The position numbers and the translations under genes were made by a program. A stretch of 64,000 nucleotides of DNA, from contig QHBJ01000034.1 in NCBI GenBank assembly GCA_003243975.1, forward strand, positions 16,652 through 80,651. Direction: 5' to 3'. The notes beneath the pieces were generated by a model. It did no database searches. It saw only the letters and a program-made list of their open reading frames with translations, and was not told where the DNA came from. This DNA is from Candidatus Meridianibacter frigidus (lineage in GTDB: Bacteria; Vulcanimicrobiota; Vulcanimicrobiia; Vulcanimicrobiales; Vulcanimicrobiaceae). Shown here piece by piece: positions 34,649-43,639 of the stretch (positions are counted from its first letter, which is position 1; each line of letters begins with the position of its first letter).

Positions 34649-36292
34649 ATGACCAAACGACTCTTCGGCCTACTCGGAATCCTCTTGGTTTGCGCGTGCA
34701 CGAAAGTCGGCACGCAAGGTCCAAGCGGTGCGGGTGCTGGCCACACCGCCTCCAATCGCGCGCACCATCTCATCTTTGCCGATGGTTCGGGCGACCTGAA
34801 CTCGTTGAATCCGCACCTCTATACCGAAACGAAGCTCGGCTATATCGCCGAGATGACCATGGCCTACCTGGCGCGGTACGACATTCACAATCGCCCCGTT
34901 CCCGAGCTGGCGACCGTTATTCCGACCCAGCAAAACGGCTTGATCAGTCGCGATGGCAAGACGATAACCTGGCATCTCCGCCGGGGCGTCAAATGGTCCG
35001 ACGGAGTTCCGTTCGACGCCGATGACGTCGTGTGGTCCACGGGTGCCGTCAATAATAAGGCAAATAACGAGGTCGGCCGCGACGGGTGGGACTTGATTAC
35101 CAAGGTGGACGAACCGGACAAATATACGGTCGTCTATCATCTGAGCAAGCCGTACGCGGCATTTCTGCCGACATTCTTTGGAACGGCGGGCGCGAATCCG
35201 TGCATCCTGCCCAAGCACATTCTTTCATCCCTTCCGAACATCAACACCGCCCCCTACAATGCCAGGCCGGTGGGCATCGGACCGTTTCGCGTGGTTGCAT
35301 GGAGGCGCGGCGACGCGGTGGAGCTTGAGGCAAATCCCTACTACTGGCGCGGGATGCCGAAGCTCAAGCGGATCACCTTCAAACTGATTCCGGACCGCGA
35401 CACGCTTACCACGGAGATGCAGACCGGCGACGTGGATCTCTGGCCGTTGGTCACACCGGCATATATCGTACGCATGAAAGAGATACCGAGCCTTAAAGTT
35501 CCCGTTTTCACGCAGTACTACTACGCGCACGTGGATTTCAATCTAAAGAGCCCTATTCTGCGCGACATTCGCGTGCGCCAAGCGCTGCGTCTGGCGCTGG
35601 ACCGCAAAACGATCCGTCAGAAAATCGGCCGCGGATACGGGGTCCTTCAAGATGGAGTTATCTCACCCGCGAACCCGGTCGCCAACACTAGCATCCCCTT
35701 CGTGGATTTCAATCCTGCGAAGGCCAAAGAACTGCTGGATCAAGCCGGTTGGAAGGCCGGTCGCGATGGAATCCGAGTCAAGAACGGCCGGCGCCTGACG
35801 TTGCACTTTGCGTACTACACTGGCGCGCCTGACACCGACCAAGAGGTCGAGTTGATGCGCGCAAACTGGAAAGACGCCGGCGTCGACCTTCAGACGCAGA
35901 AGTATGCGGTTAACCTGTTCTTTGCGCCATTTCAACAAGGCGGCATCATGTACAGCGGCAAGTGGGACGTGACCACTTTCTCGTGGGGCGGCGATCCGGT
36001 TGGTGATCTGTCAACGATCTACAGTTGCAGCCAGCAGCCGCCGAACGGGCAGAATGCCATGCACTATTGTAATCCTGCGGCCGATGCGGCCATGGATAAA
36101 TTCAAGGCAACCTACAGCGAATCCGAGCACAAGAAGTACGATGCGATCGTTGAGGAAGCCCTAGCGCGCGACGCGCCGACGGTAGTTCTGTGGGTGGCAC
36201 AATGGGGCTTCGCCTACAATAGCAATCTTCAGGACTTTCGCCCCAACGAAGTGTCGCCGTTTGACGACATGATAAACGTTGACATCCAGTAG
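34649..36292 (+). CDS. Extracellular solute-binding lipoprotein, family 5, copy 2
   Basis: Starts at the base after the stop of copy 1 and shares its whole layout, including lipid Cys 17 followed by the same TKVGTQ. Motifs: TWHLRRGVKWSDGVPFDADD, VVYHLSKPYAAFLPTFFGTA, NARPVGIGPFRVVAWRRGDA, VELEANPYYWRGMPKLKRIT and IRVRQALRLALDRKTIRQKI. It is clearly a tandem duplicate that has diverged. The 3' end overlaps by 64 bases with the convergent GT87-type gene. Both copies lack transport partners nearby. Confidence 0.92.
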   Translation: MTKRLFGLLGILLVCACTKVGTQGPSGAGAGHTASNRAHHLIFADGSGDLNSLNPHLYTETKLGYIAEMTMAYLARYDIHNRPVPELATVIPTQQNGLISRDGKTITWHLRRGVKWSDGVPFDADDVVWSTGAVNNKANNEVGRDGWDLITKVDEPDKYTVVYHLSKPYAAFLPTFFGTAGANPCILPKHILSSLPNINTAPYNARPVGIGPFRVVAWRRGDAVELEANPYYWRGMPKLKRITFKLIPDRDTLTTEMQTGDVDLWPLVTPAYIVRMKEIPSLKVPVFTQYYYAHVDFNLKSPILRDIRVRQALRLALDRKTIRQKIGRGYGVLQDGVISPANPVANTSIPFVDFNPAKAKELLDQAGWKAGRDGIRVKNGRRLTLHFAYYTGAPDTDQEVELMRANWKDAGVDLQTQKYAVNLFFAPFQQGGIMYSGKWDVTTFSWGGDPVGDLSTIYSCSQQPPNGQNAMHYCNPAADAAMDKFKATYSESEHKKYDAIVEEALARDAPTVVLWVAQWGFAYNSNLQDFRPNEVSPFDDMINVDIQ

Positions 36293-37668
36293 GTTCTAGC
36301 CGCTCGCCAGAGACAGGCACAGAGCAGCCCGCTGCCGAGCAGCGAGCATGCGCGCAGCGCAGCCCACAGTGGCTGAGGCTCGAACTGTCCGGTTCGCAGA
36401 AGTTCGTCGTGCCACACGGCGGATATCGAACCCGACAGTGGCTGCCCACCATGCATAGCGTCGGGCCAGACCGGCGCGGGTTGCATTTGGGCCAAGTGCG
36501 CGACCAGAAGCATGACGGGAACAATGGTGCAAGCACCGATCGCTGCGTAGCGCCGGCCACTCGCGCAATACAACGCCAGCGCGAAGGTTGCCAGCAACAG
36601 CGCGCTTTGCGGCAACGCCTCGGGCCGCTGCGCAAGGCCCAGCCAATCGACGGCGCAGACTCCGGCGCTTATGCCGAACCAGAAGCCCGGGCGAAATGGG
36701 GCGAAGATTCCCACCAGAATCGAAGGAAGCAGAAGAACGAAGTTATGTTCGTGAAAGAACGGAATCGCCAAGGGCAGTAGCGCGCATACGATTCCCAGCT
36801 TCACGAGCGGGCCAAAGGTAGTGCGAACGGCGAGCACCGATGCGACAAGTGCACCCAAGGCGAACATCACCGAGATGGCCACGGCGCCGGGCGCCGCAAC
36901 TCCGAATCCGGCCGCAACGGCTCCCGGCGTTATTTGGATTAGTGCAAAGCGTTCGGCCCGCCCGTGCTCGATCAGTACGTGGAAGTAATCTCGAAAGAGG
37001 TGGCCTTCAAAGATCAGCCCGGTGAGCAGAAAGATCGACATTGCTGCTGCAACGGCCGCGAATGCGCGGCGGTGGGGAAGCTGGCTGAGAAACGTAACCG
37101 CCGCATTGGGCTGCAACGCCGCAGCCAAGAGCGCGACCGATGCCCACGCGGTGGAGCTTTCGTACCAGAGGACCGCAAGCCAAAGCCCGCTCAGTGACAA
37201 AAGTGCGTCTTGCCCTAGCGCCAAACCGCTGGTGAGCGGCCCGAAGCCCACGCACAGAAGAACGCACGCTGCCACATTCATCCACGAGAGCGCGCCCTGC
37301 TTTCGCAGAAAGATGATCAGGGTCCCGAAGAACGCGATGACTAGGACGCCGGTCCACAGTATCGCGGCGGGGCGATAAGCAAACGAAGCCAACGCGCGCC
37401 ACATGGGAAGATAAGTCGGCGGCCCCACGAACGGGAGTGCCTCGTTGCGAGCGGCGCGCACGCCGGGAATCATCTTTTCGACATCCCAAATGCGCAGTGT
37501 ATAAGGACTCATGCCGCGCGTGGCAAGCACGCCCGCTGCGTAGTACGCCTCAAAATCCCGCAGCAGCGGCCCCGGGGTTCCGGGCGGACGTGCAATCGTA
37601 ATGGCTGAAATTGCGCCGCCTAGCGCGAGCAGGAGTGCGAGGTTACGCGCGAGTGGCGACGTGCGCAA
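36229..37668 (-). CDS. GT87-type (DUF2029) polyprenol-phosphate-dependent mannosyltransferase-like membrane protein
   Basis: About ten membrane helices with the DUF2029 pattern: RDFEAYYAAGVLATRGMSPY near the N-terminus carries the conserved acidic motif, PTYLPMWRALASFAYRPAAI the next loop, and ALGQDALLSLSGLWLAVLWY follows. Family members (GT87) move mannose or arabinose from polyprenyl phosphate to glycans outside the membrane. The substrate is not known. TTG start overlaps the protease stop by 26 bases. Its last 22 codons run antisense into the end of the binding-protein gene, so the true C-terminus is as odd as it looks or the stop was lost. Confidence 0.8.
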   Translation of the reverse strand: MRTSPLARNLALLLALGGAISAITIARPPGTPGPLLRDFEAYYAAGVLATRGMSPYTLRIWDVEKMIPGVRAARNEALPFVGPPTYLPMWRALASFAYRPAAILWTGVLVIAFFGTLIIFLRKQGALSWMNVAACVLLCVGFGPLTSGLALGQDALLSLSGLWLAVLWYESSTAWASVALLAAALQPNAAVTFLSQLPHRRAFAAVAAAMSIFLLTGLIFEGHLFRDYFHVLIEHGRAERFALIQITPGAVAAGFGVAAPGAVAISVMFALGALVASVLAVRTTFGPLVKLGIVCALLPLAIPFFHEHNFVLLLPSILVGIFAPFRPGFWFGISAGVCAVDWLGLAQRPEALPQSALLLATFALALYCASGRRYAAIGACTIVPVMLLVAHLAQMQPAPVWPDAMHGGQPLSGSISAVWHDELLRTGQFEPQPLWAALRACSLLGSGLLCACLWRAARTYWMSTFIMSSNGDTSLGRKS

Positions 37669-38533
37669 TGTTCATTAGATATACCAGCGATGCGGCCGTT
37701 ACCAAGTATGCGGCCGTAATCGTTAGACGCGAAAGCGGCTTGATAGCATAGTACGCAGGATCGTACTGTCCTTTGAAAGCCGCCAGCGCCCGTGGGACGC
37801 CAAAGATTGCGATCAAAATCAGGAACACGACCGAGATGTGCAGCAGCAACATCAGTGCTACGAAGAGGACGATGCCGATGAGCCAAACGCGGGGCGAGAA
37901 TGCCGCAGCGATGCCGCGACCGTCAAACGGCGGTGCGGGGATCATGTTGAGCAGATTCAGGAATGCGCCTACCGATGCTGCCGCTATCCAAAGGTTATCG
38001 CCCGTAGCCGCGCCATACGCGTAGGCGATAATGCTCACGATCAAGCCGGTAAAAGGTCCAGCGAGCGCGATGTAGGCTTCCTGCTGCGCATCGAGGGGTG
38101 CGTTGCCGGCGGTGAACGCGCCCAGCAGCGGGATGAACGTCGGAAGCTTGGGATGCAGCCCGTACAGGCGAAACGCGATGTAGTGCCCGAATTCGTGGGC
38201 GGCGATCATCAAGACGAAGATGACGCCGAACTTCCATCCAAAGAGCAATGCGTAGAGCCACAGCGACAGCAAGAACGTCCACCCGAACGTGAAAAACTTG
38301 CCGGCCAGAAGCAGCCACTTGAAGTTCAAGAAAATCAAGACGACGCTCTTGAACTTAGCGAACAGGATTGCCAGCGTGGCCAAGATGCCGCCCGCGGTTT
38401 TTAAGGGCGTACGCGCGCCCTGCTCTTGCTTGGGTTGATACTCGCCGTTGACCTCACTGGGACGCTCCGCGGTCCACCGGCTTGTATATGGGTTGGATGG
38501 AATGTTCGCGCGCGGGTCGTTTCCGAAGTTCAC
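37643..38533 (-). CDS. Site-2 protease family (M50) intramembrane metalloprotease
   Basis: HEFGH (113-117 in this version) in IAAHEFGHYIAFRLYGLHPK is the zinc motif and NMIPAPPFDGRG is the second, NPDG-like metal motif in a later helix. Several membrane helices surround both. S2P-family proteases cut membrane proteins in signalling. This one has a long hydrophobic first half (FAKFKSVVLIFLNFKWLLLA) and no PDZ domain, the form seen in Rip-like small members. The GTG start was chosen to avoid overlap with the divergent dehydrogenase; a TTG at 38572 or ATG at 38632 are alternatives. Confidence 0.88.
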   Translation of the reverse strand: MNFGNDPRANIPSNPYTSRWTAERPSEVNGEYQPKQEQGARTPLKTAGGILATLAILFAKFKSVVLIFLNFKWLLLAGKFFTFGWTFLLSLWLYALLFGWKFGVIFVLMIAAHEFGHYIAFRLYGLHPKLPTFIPLLGAFTAGNAPLDAQQEAYIALAGPFTGLIVSIIAYAYGAATGDNLWIAAASVGAFLNLLNMIPAPPFDGRGIAAAFSPRVWLIGIVLFVALMLLLHISVVFLILIAIFGVPRALAAFKGQYDPAYYAIKPLSRLTITAAYLVTAASLVYLMNIAHVATRA

Positions 38534-38575
38534 GCCGAGGTCTTTCGCCTCGTAGCGCGATACCTCATACAAACT

Positions 38576-39898
38576 GTGGAGCCGCGCATCGTCATTCTCG
38601 GCGGAGGGTTCGCGGCCATCGCGGCCGCCCATGCGCTGGAACGCGCGCTGCGGCCGAGCGAAGCCTCCATTACCCTTATCAGCCGTGAAAATTTTTCTCT
38701 GTTCACGCCGATGTTGCCCGAGGTTTCATCCGGTGCACTCGATGTCCGCCACATCGTGACGCCGGTTCGTTCGCAACTGCGGCGCACCCGCTTTATTCTC
38801 GGTGACATCAACGCTATCGACGTTGCGGAGCAGACCGTGCGCTTTATGCACACATTGCGCGGCGATGACGATACGGTTTGCTACGATCAGTTGATGCTCG
38901 CTTTGGGATCTACGACTTCGACATTCGGATTGCCGGGCGTCGCGGAGCATGTTTTCGCGCTCAAGACCTTGGAGGATGCGGGGATTCTGCGCAATCGTCT
39001 GATGTGGCTGCTGGAACTGGCGGATTCCACGGGCGAGGACGCCGAGCGGCGGGCGCTTCTGACCATCGTAGTTGTCGGTGGCGGTTTTACCGGAGTAGAA
39101 ACCGCCGGCGAGTTGGTCGAGCTCTTTCGCAGCGTCCGCGGCTTCTATCCGAATATTCGTGGCGACGATATCACAATTATGCTTGTGGAAGGAGGCAGCG
39201 TGCTGCTGCCCGGATTGCCTCGAAAAATGGGCGCGTACTCGGCGCGCGATTTGCAGCGTCGAGGGGTCGAGGCGGTCCTTGGACGCCAAGTTGAGAGCGC
39301 GGATGCACGCGGACTCACTCTAGCGGGTGGGCGCCGCATCGAAACGCGCACGATCGTTTGGAGCGCCGGAGTGCAACCGAGCCCATTTCTCAAAGCGGCC
39401 GACCTTCCGCACGGCAAACACGGCGCGGTATTGGTGAACTCCGATCTCTCGGTTGTCGGGCGGCCGGGAATATGGGCGGTGGGCGATTGCGCATCGATAC
39501 CCGACGGGTCGGGCGGAACGTTTCCGGCAACCGCGCAGCACGCGATTCGCGAAGGTCCGGTTGCCGCAGGAAATATTGTTGCAACCCTTCGAGGTCAGCC
39601 CACGAGACCGTTTCGCTACTTTGCGCTTGGAATGATGGCTTCGCTTGGCGCGCACAAGGCGGTAGCGCAGCTCCCTGGCAACCGGGTCCTCACCGGATTT
39701 CCGGCGTGGTTTCTCTGGCGCACGTATTATCTCTCACGCCTACCCGGCCTTGACCGCAAGCTGCGCGTGGCGTTTGACTGGACGTTGGAACTGCTCTTTC
39801 CGCGCGATATCGCCGAATTGCGTGTCTACTCGCGCCGTGCGCGCTCCAGTGCTGCCGAGGATGCCGGCCTGCAACCCCGCGACGGCCTGTCAGGGTGA
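38576..39898 (+). CDS. Type II NADH dehydrogenase (NDH-2)
   Basis: NDH-2 passes electrons from NADH to quinone without pumping. The FAD site is EPRIVILGGGFAAIAAAHAL at the N-terminus, the NAD site VVVGGGFTGVETAGELVELF near residue 165, and RPGIWAVGDCASIPDGSGGT carries the second FAD motif. The C-terminal FPAWFLWRTYYLSRLPGLDR amphipathic helices bind the membrane. The GTG giving MEPRIVILGG is preferred; the frame is open upstream but not conserved. It is divergent from the M50 protease gene. 440 residues is normal. Confidence 0.93.
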   Translation: MEPRIVILGGGFAAIAAAHALERALRPSEASITLISRENFSLFTPMLPEVSSGALDVRHIVTPVRSQLRRTRFILGDINAIDVAEQTVRFMHTLRGDDDTVCYDQLMLALGSTTSTFGLPGVAEHVFALKTLEDAGILRNRLMWLLELADSTGEDAERRALLTIVVVGGGFTGVETAGELVELFRSVRGFYPNIRGDDITIMLVEGGSVLLPGLPRKMGAYSARDLQRRGVEAVLGRQVESADARGLTLAGGRRIETRTIVWSAGVQPSPFLKAADLPHGKHGAVLVNSDLSVVGRPGIWAVGDCASIPDGSGGTFPATAQHAIREGPVAAGNIVATLRGQPTRPFRYFALGMMASLGAHKAVAQLPGNRVLTGFPAWFLWRTYYLSRLPGLDRKLRVAFDWTLELLFPRDIAELRVYSRRARSSAAEDAGLQPRDGLSG

Positions 39899-39925
39899 CG
39901 CGCGGGGCACGCTGAATATCCCCTT

Positions 39926-41326
39926 ATGCAACTCAAGGAGCCCATCGAGCAGCTGATTCGAAACCCGCGGGAATTCACGGCAAACATGTCATTCCCCGAT
40001 CCCGCGCAGTTGCGCATCTACGACGAAACCCTGCGCGATGGCGAGCAAATGCCCGGTGTGTGCTTTACGCCCAAGCAGAAGTACGAAATTGCCGAACGCC
40101 TAGCTGATATCGGCGTCCACATCATCAGCGTCGGCTTCCCCGCGGCCTCGGAGGGTGACCGCAAAACCTTGCAGATGGTTATGGAAGGCAAGCGCCGCGG
40201 CGATATGCGGGACGTTGAGATAGTCGTGATGTGCCGCAGCAACCGCAACGACATCGATGTAACCGTTGAAACGCTGGAAACGGCGGGCATCTCGCCCGCT
40301 GACGTGACCTTTTTCATCTTTACAAGTGGCAGCGATTTGCACTTAAAGTACAAGATCGGCAAGACGTTGCTACGCTTTGAAGGCAAAGACGAAAACCAGT
40401 GGCTGGATATGCCACTCGAGTTTTACCGCCGCGCCAACATCAACTTACAGTGCGACGTTATTCGCTATGCCCGCGACCGTGGCGTTAAGCGCGTCGAGTT
40501 CGGCGCCGAGGACGGCAGTCGAGGCGATGTCGAGTACTTCATCGAGTACTTCAAGGCAGGTTTGGCGGCCGGTGGTGGCCGGCCGGCGTGGCCGGACACG
40601 GTGGGATGCTTGACGCCGGAGGCGGCGCGCTGGTACTGCTCGCGCATCGTGAACGCGATGCCCGCGGGCCTTCCCATGGTCTGCCATTTCCATAACGATT
40701 ACGGGTTGGGCACCATCAATGCAATTACCGCGATCGCCAGTGGCTTCAAGGTCTGTTCGGTCACTGCCAATGGCTACGGCGAGCGCGCCGGCAACGTTCC
40801 ACTACATCAGCTGGTCACAGCCCTCAACGTGCTGTATGGTGTTGAAATACCCGGTTTTAAGTACAACAAGCTGCGCGAGCTGGCACGATTCATGGAGCGC
40901 ATGACCGGCGTTCCGGTGCAGCAGCACGAGCCGATCGTGGGCGATAAGGTCTTTGCGCACGAATCCGGCATCCACACGCACGCAATGCTGATCGATCGCC
41001 GCATGTACGAGGCAGTCCCGGCCGAGTTGGTGGGCGGCAAGATGGAGTTCGTGTACGGAAAACACTCTGGCGTGGCCATCGTTGAAGATGCGCTACGCAA
41101 TCATGAAGCGCAACTGGCGGCGCACGGCGTCTCCATCGACAACGACTTGATAAAACGCGTCACCGGCGAGATCAAGCGTCTCCGTGAGGAGCGGGCGGAT
41201 AGTTCGCGCAGTGTTGAAACTATCGAGGCCTACCAGGCGGCCATGAAAGGTCTCTCCATCTCCGAATCGGAGGTTATCGACATTGCGGTGGCCATTGCCA
41301 AGCCGCAAGCCGCCGCGGCAAGTTAA
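39926..41326 (+). CDS. 2-isopropylmalate/homocitrate synthase family enzyme
   Basis: The family joins acetyl-CoA to a 2-oxo acid. LRIYDETLRDGEQMPGVCFT has the conserved Arg-Asp pair, VCHFHNDYGLGTINAITAIA the metal-binding HxH, VTANGYGERAGNVPLHQLVT the GxGERxGN motif and DKVFAHESGIHTHAMLID the active His. There is no LeuA C-terminal allosteric domain; the last 100 residues are helical. It could make isopropylmalate, citramalate, homocitrate or a related acid; no other leu or lysine genes are nearby to decide. The first 20 residues may be untranslated since MSFPDPAQLR also begins a start. Confidence 0.88.
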   Translation: MQLKEPIEQLIRNPREFTANMSFPDPAQLRIYDETLRDGEQMPGVCFTPKQKYEIAERLADIGVHIISVGFPAASEGDRKTLQMVMEGKRRGDMRDVEIVVMCRSNRNDIDVTVETLETAGISPADVTFFIFTSGSDLHLKYKIGKTLLRFEGKDENQWLDMPLEFYRRANINLQCDVIRYARDRGVKRVEFGAEDGSRGDVEYFIEYFKAGLAAGGGRPAWPDTVGCLTPEAARWYCSRIVNAMPAGLPMVCHFHNDYGLGTINAITAIASGFKVCSVTANGYGERAGNVPLHQLVTALNVLYGVEIPGFKYNKLRELARFMERMTGVPVQQHEPIVGDKVFAHESGIHTHAMLIDRRMYEAVPAELVGGKMEFVYGKHSGVAIVEDALRNHEAQLAAHGVSIDNDLIKRVTGEIKRLREERADSSRSVETIEAYQAAMKGLSISESEVIDIAVAIAKPQAAAAS

Positions 41327-41408
41327 AAGAAGCGTAAATCGGGGAATGTCCTTCTTAATCGGCCGAGCTTTGGGCCGCTGAACAGCTGACAAAGGAGAGA
41401 CGAAGTTT

Positions 41409-41792
41409 ATGCCACCACGTAAGAAAACGACCACGAAATCCGGGGGCCGCAAAGCTACTTCACGCAAAAGCGTCGCACGCAAGTCCAGCGCATCCAAAAA
41501 AACGTCCGGCCGCAAAAAAGCGGGTAGCCGCAAAAAAGCAGCCGGTCTCAAGAAAGCCGGCGGGCGCAAGAAGGCCGGCGGGTTGAAGAAAACCGCCAAG
41601 AAGGTTGCCTCCGGCGCGGGCACCGCGACGAAGCGTGCCGTCAAGGGGACGCGAAAGGCCAGTTCCGCCGTTCGGCGAGTCAGCCACACCGTCGGTGAGG
41701 TAAGCGCAATGGTGGAGTCGGGCGCCGCGGCGGTCGAGGATGCAACTGCGAAGATGGCGCGCGGCGGCGGCCGGCGCAAGAAATCGAGCTAG
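41409..41792 (+). CDS. Histone H1-like Lys/Ala/Gly-rich DNA-binding protein
   Basis: A 127-residue protein with about one third Lys and Arg, arranged as repeats of KKAGG/RKK (SRKSVARKSSASKKTSGRKK, then GGRKKAGGLKKTAKKV) that match the tails of bacterial histone H1-like and HU-tail proteins. A helical part without charge repeats (VRRVSHTVGEVSAMVESGAA) follows, then GGGRRKKSS. It would bind DNA or RNA and compact the nucleoid. Good GGAGAG site before the ATG. Repeats make copy number variable; it is convergent with the D-aminopeptidase, overlapping by four bases. Confidence 0.85.
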   Translation: MPPRKKTTTKSGGRKATSRKSVARKSSASKKTSGRKKAGSRKKAAGLKKAGGRKKAGGLKKTAKKVASGAGTATKRAVKGTRKASSAVRRVSHTVGEVSAMVESGAAAVEDATAKMARGGGRRKKSS

Positions 41793-42622
41793 ACTTTTTC
41801 GTCCGCGACGTATCCCAAGCGGAATGCGGTCACGAATGCCTTGAAGATTATCCGGTAGTCTGAGTGGGTGAAGCGGACCCGGCGCCCGCCGGTCCGCTCG
41901 AACCCTGGGATCATTTCCATGTAGTCGGCGTGTTCGGATCCGGTGGTTTCAATCTCCAGCATGGCGGGTGAATCGAAAACAAACGGCTTGGCGTGCGCGA
42001 GTTGCTGCAGGGCTTCGCGCGCACCCGCGGCGATTGCGGATTGGGCGGCAGCCGGCGACGTCGTTTCCACGGCGTAGTGCCCGAACGACTCCTTAACGAT
42101 AACGCCGGTGATCCACGGCATCTGTTGCGTAGCGTGTTCGATCGTCGCGCGATCACCCGTGATGAGCACGACCGGGGTGCCGTAGTAGCCTAGAATTCCC
42201 GCATTGAGTGTTGCCTCGCTGCAGTGAATGCCGTTGACGAAAACATTATAGATAGAATTAGGCGCGTACGTGTGAGCCAGGACACCGTTCTGCGCTCCGA
42301 TCGGCGCGTGGTAGCCAGTAAAAAACGCCGCATCGAATTTCGCGTCCGCTCCCTGTGCCATCGAATAGGGCTTGCGACTTCCAGCGATCATACGGATGTC
42401 CGGCGGGAGTTCGTCCCATAAGAGATTGCGCATTGAGGAGTGCGAGTCGTTGACCAGAAACGACGTCGCCCCGCACAGACGCGCTGCTTCAACGGCTGCG
42501 CGCACTTCTTGGGTCATGAAACGCCGGTAGATGGGGTACTCGCTCGCGTTGTTTGGATCGCACTGCGTCCAGGTGGCAACGCCTGCGGTGCCTTCCATGT
42601 CGGCCGAGATATAGATTCTCAT
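41789..42622 (-). CDS. dppA: M55 family D-aminopeptidase (DppA)
   Basis: A zinc D-aminopeptidase that releases D-amino acids from peptides such as D-Ala-D-Ala. D8-M-E10 in MRIYISADMEGTAGV, VNDSHSSMRNLL, AFFTGYHAPIGAQNGVLAHT and VKESFGHYAVETTSP match the metal and catalytic residues of Bacillus DppA. Length (277) is normal. The gene overlaps the upstream TPR gene (ATGA) and the downstream histone-like gene stop by four bases. Likely role is recycling of murein or D-peptides. Confidence 0.93.
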   Translation of the reverse strand: MRIYISADMEGTAGVATWTQCDPNNASEYPIYRRFMTQEVRAAVEAARLCGATSFLVNDSHSSMRNLLWDELPPDIRMIAGSRKPYSMAQGADAKFDAAFFTGYHAPIGAQNGVLAHTYAPNSIYNVFVNGIHCSEATLNAGILGYYGTPVVLITGDRATIEHATQQMPWITGVIVKESFGHYAVETTSPAAAQSAIAAGAREALQQLAHAKPFVFDSPAMLEIETTGSEHADYMEMIPGFERTGGRRVRFTHSDYRIIFKAFVTAFRLGYVADEKV

Positions 42623-43050
42623 GGCGCTTGCGCGGCGCCGGCCCTGGCTTCATCCAGCCCGGCCTGGGCGGCTTGATTCTGCCTGTTGGCGCGAAGGGCG
42701 CGCTGGTAGTAGGGAATCGCTTGCGCGTACTTCCCGGCTGTGAGATAGAGGTCGCCGAGTTGCGTAAGCGCCACATCGTCGTCGGGATGCGACGCAATCT
42801 GCGCGCGCAAACTGCCGAGCCGCGAGGCCACCGCCGGCGGCGGGCCGCCGCCTACGCCGGTGTTGCCTGCCTGCTGAATTCCCGTCGCGCCGGCCGATTG
42901 TTGGGATTGTGCAGAGGGCCCCAACACCGAACCCGTCGCCCCAAAACCGATTCGCAGCAGATACCAAAGCGTGCCCAAGAACACGAGTGCAAAGATAAAA
43001 ACGAACGGCACGTAGACGCGAGCAGGCAATCCGGCGGATTGGTCTTTCAC
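42619..43050 (-). CDS. Membrane-anchored TPR protein, 143 aa
   Basis: One helix (VYVPFVFIFALVFLGTLWYL, about 12-32) is followed by a Gln/Gly-rich linker and two TPR units: VASRLGSLRAQIASHPDDDV, ALTQLGDLYLTAGKYAQAIP, YYQRALRANRQNQAAQAGLD. TPRs bind partner proteins. The helix points the repeats to the periplasm or cytoplasm; which is not clear. Its end overlaps dppA and it is divergent from the SprT-like gene with 36 bases between. Confidence 0.85.
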   Translation of the reverse strand: MKDQSAGLPARVYVPFVFIFALVFLGTLWYLLRIGFGATGSVLGPSAQSQQSAGATGIQQAGNTGVGGGPPPAVASRLGSLRAQIASHPDDDVALTQLGDLYLTAGKYAQAIPYYQRALRANRQNQAAQAGLDEARAGAAQAP

Positions 43051-43086
43051 GAAGATTCGGTTATACGGCGGCGAATAAACTCTTTC

Positions 43087-43629
43087 GTGCTCCCTGACGA
43101 GTCAACGCTCCAGCTGCTCTTCGCGCAGCTCAACAATCTCTATTTCGACGGACAGATTCCGGCGTGCCGTATCGCGTACAACGCGCGGTTCTCAAACTCT
43201 GCCGGCCGCACGACGTATAGCGTGCGGCCGATGCTCATCGAGCTTTCGCCCAAACACTTTGCCCAGAGTCATGAAACCCTGCGCGAAATCTTACTGCACG
43301 AGATGATCCACGCATGGCTTTTTGCGCGCGGAATGGATCCGGGGCACACGCCGGCGTTCAAGAAAAAAATGCGCGAGTGCGGCATCACTTCCATCTACCA
43401 CGACCTCGGCAACGCCGCTCCGTTGCGGGAAAGCCAAAAGCGCTATATCTTGCGTTGCGAGCAGTGCGCGATGGAAATTCTACGCCGCCGCCGTCCGGCT
43501 CGACCGATGAGCTGCGGGCGCTGCAGCAAAGGTGGTTACGACGCACGCTTTCCGCTGGCGATCTACGAGATTACCGGCCTCGCCGAAGCCGGCAACACGC
43601 TGGGTCGGGCCGCCTTGCGCGGACGATGA
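43087..43629 (+). CDS. SprT-like zinc metalloprotein
   Basis: HEMIH at 71-75 in TLREILLHEMIHAWLFARGM, with H87 in DPGHTPAFKKKMRECG, is the SprT/Spartan-type zinc motif. A C-terminal zinc ribbon follows (LRCEQCAMEILRRR, SCGRCSKGGY). SprT proteins are thought to cut DNA-crosslinked proteins or to be related proteases. The GTG was chosen as first start after the divergent TPR gene; the frame stays open upstream without similarity. 180 residues, usual for the bacterial family. Confidence 0.86.
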   Translation: MLPDESTLQLLFAQLNNLYFDGQIPACRIAYNARFSNSAGRTTYSVRPMLIELSPKHFAQSHETLREILLHEMIHAWLFARGMDPGHTPAFKKKMRECGITSIYHDLGNAAPLRESQKRYILRCEQCAMEILRRRRPARPMSCGRCSKGGYDARFPLAIYEITGLAEAGNTLGRAALRGR

Positions 43630-43639
43630 CCAGACGCGG

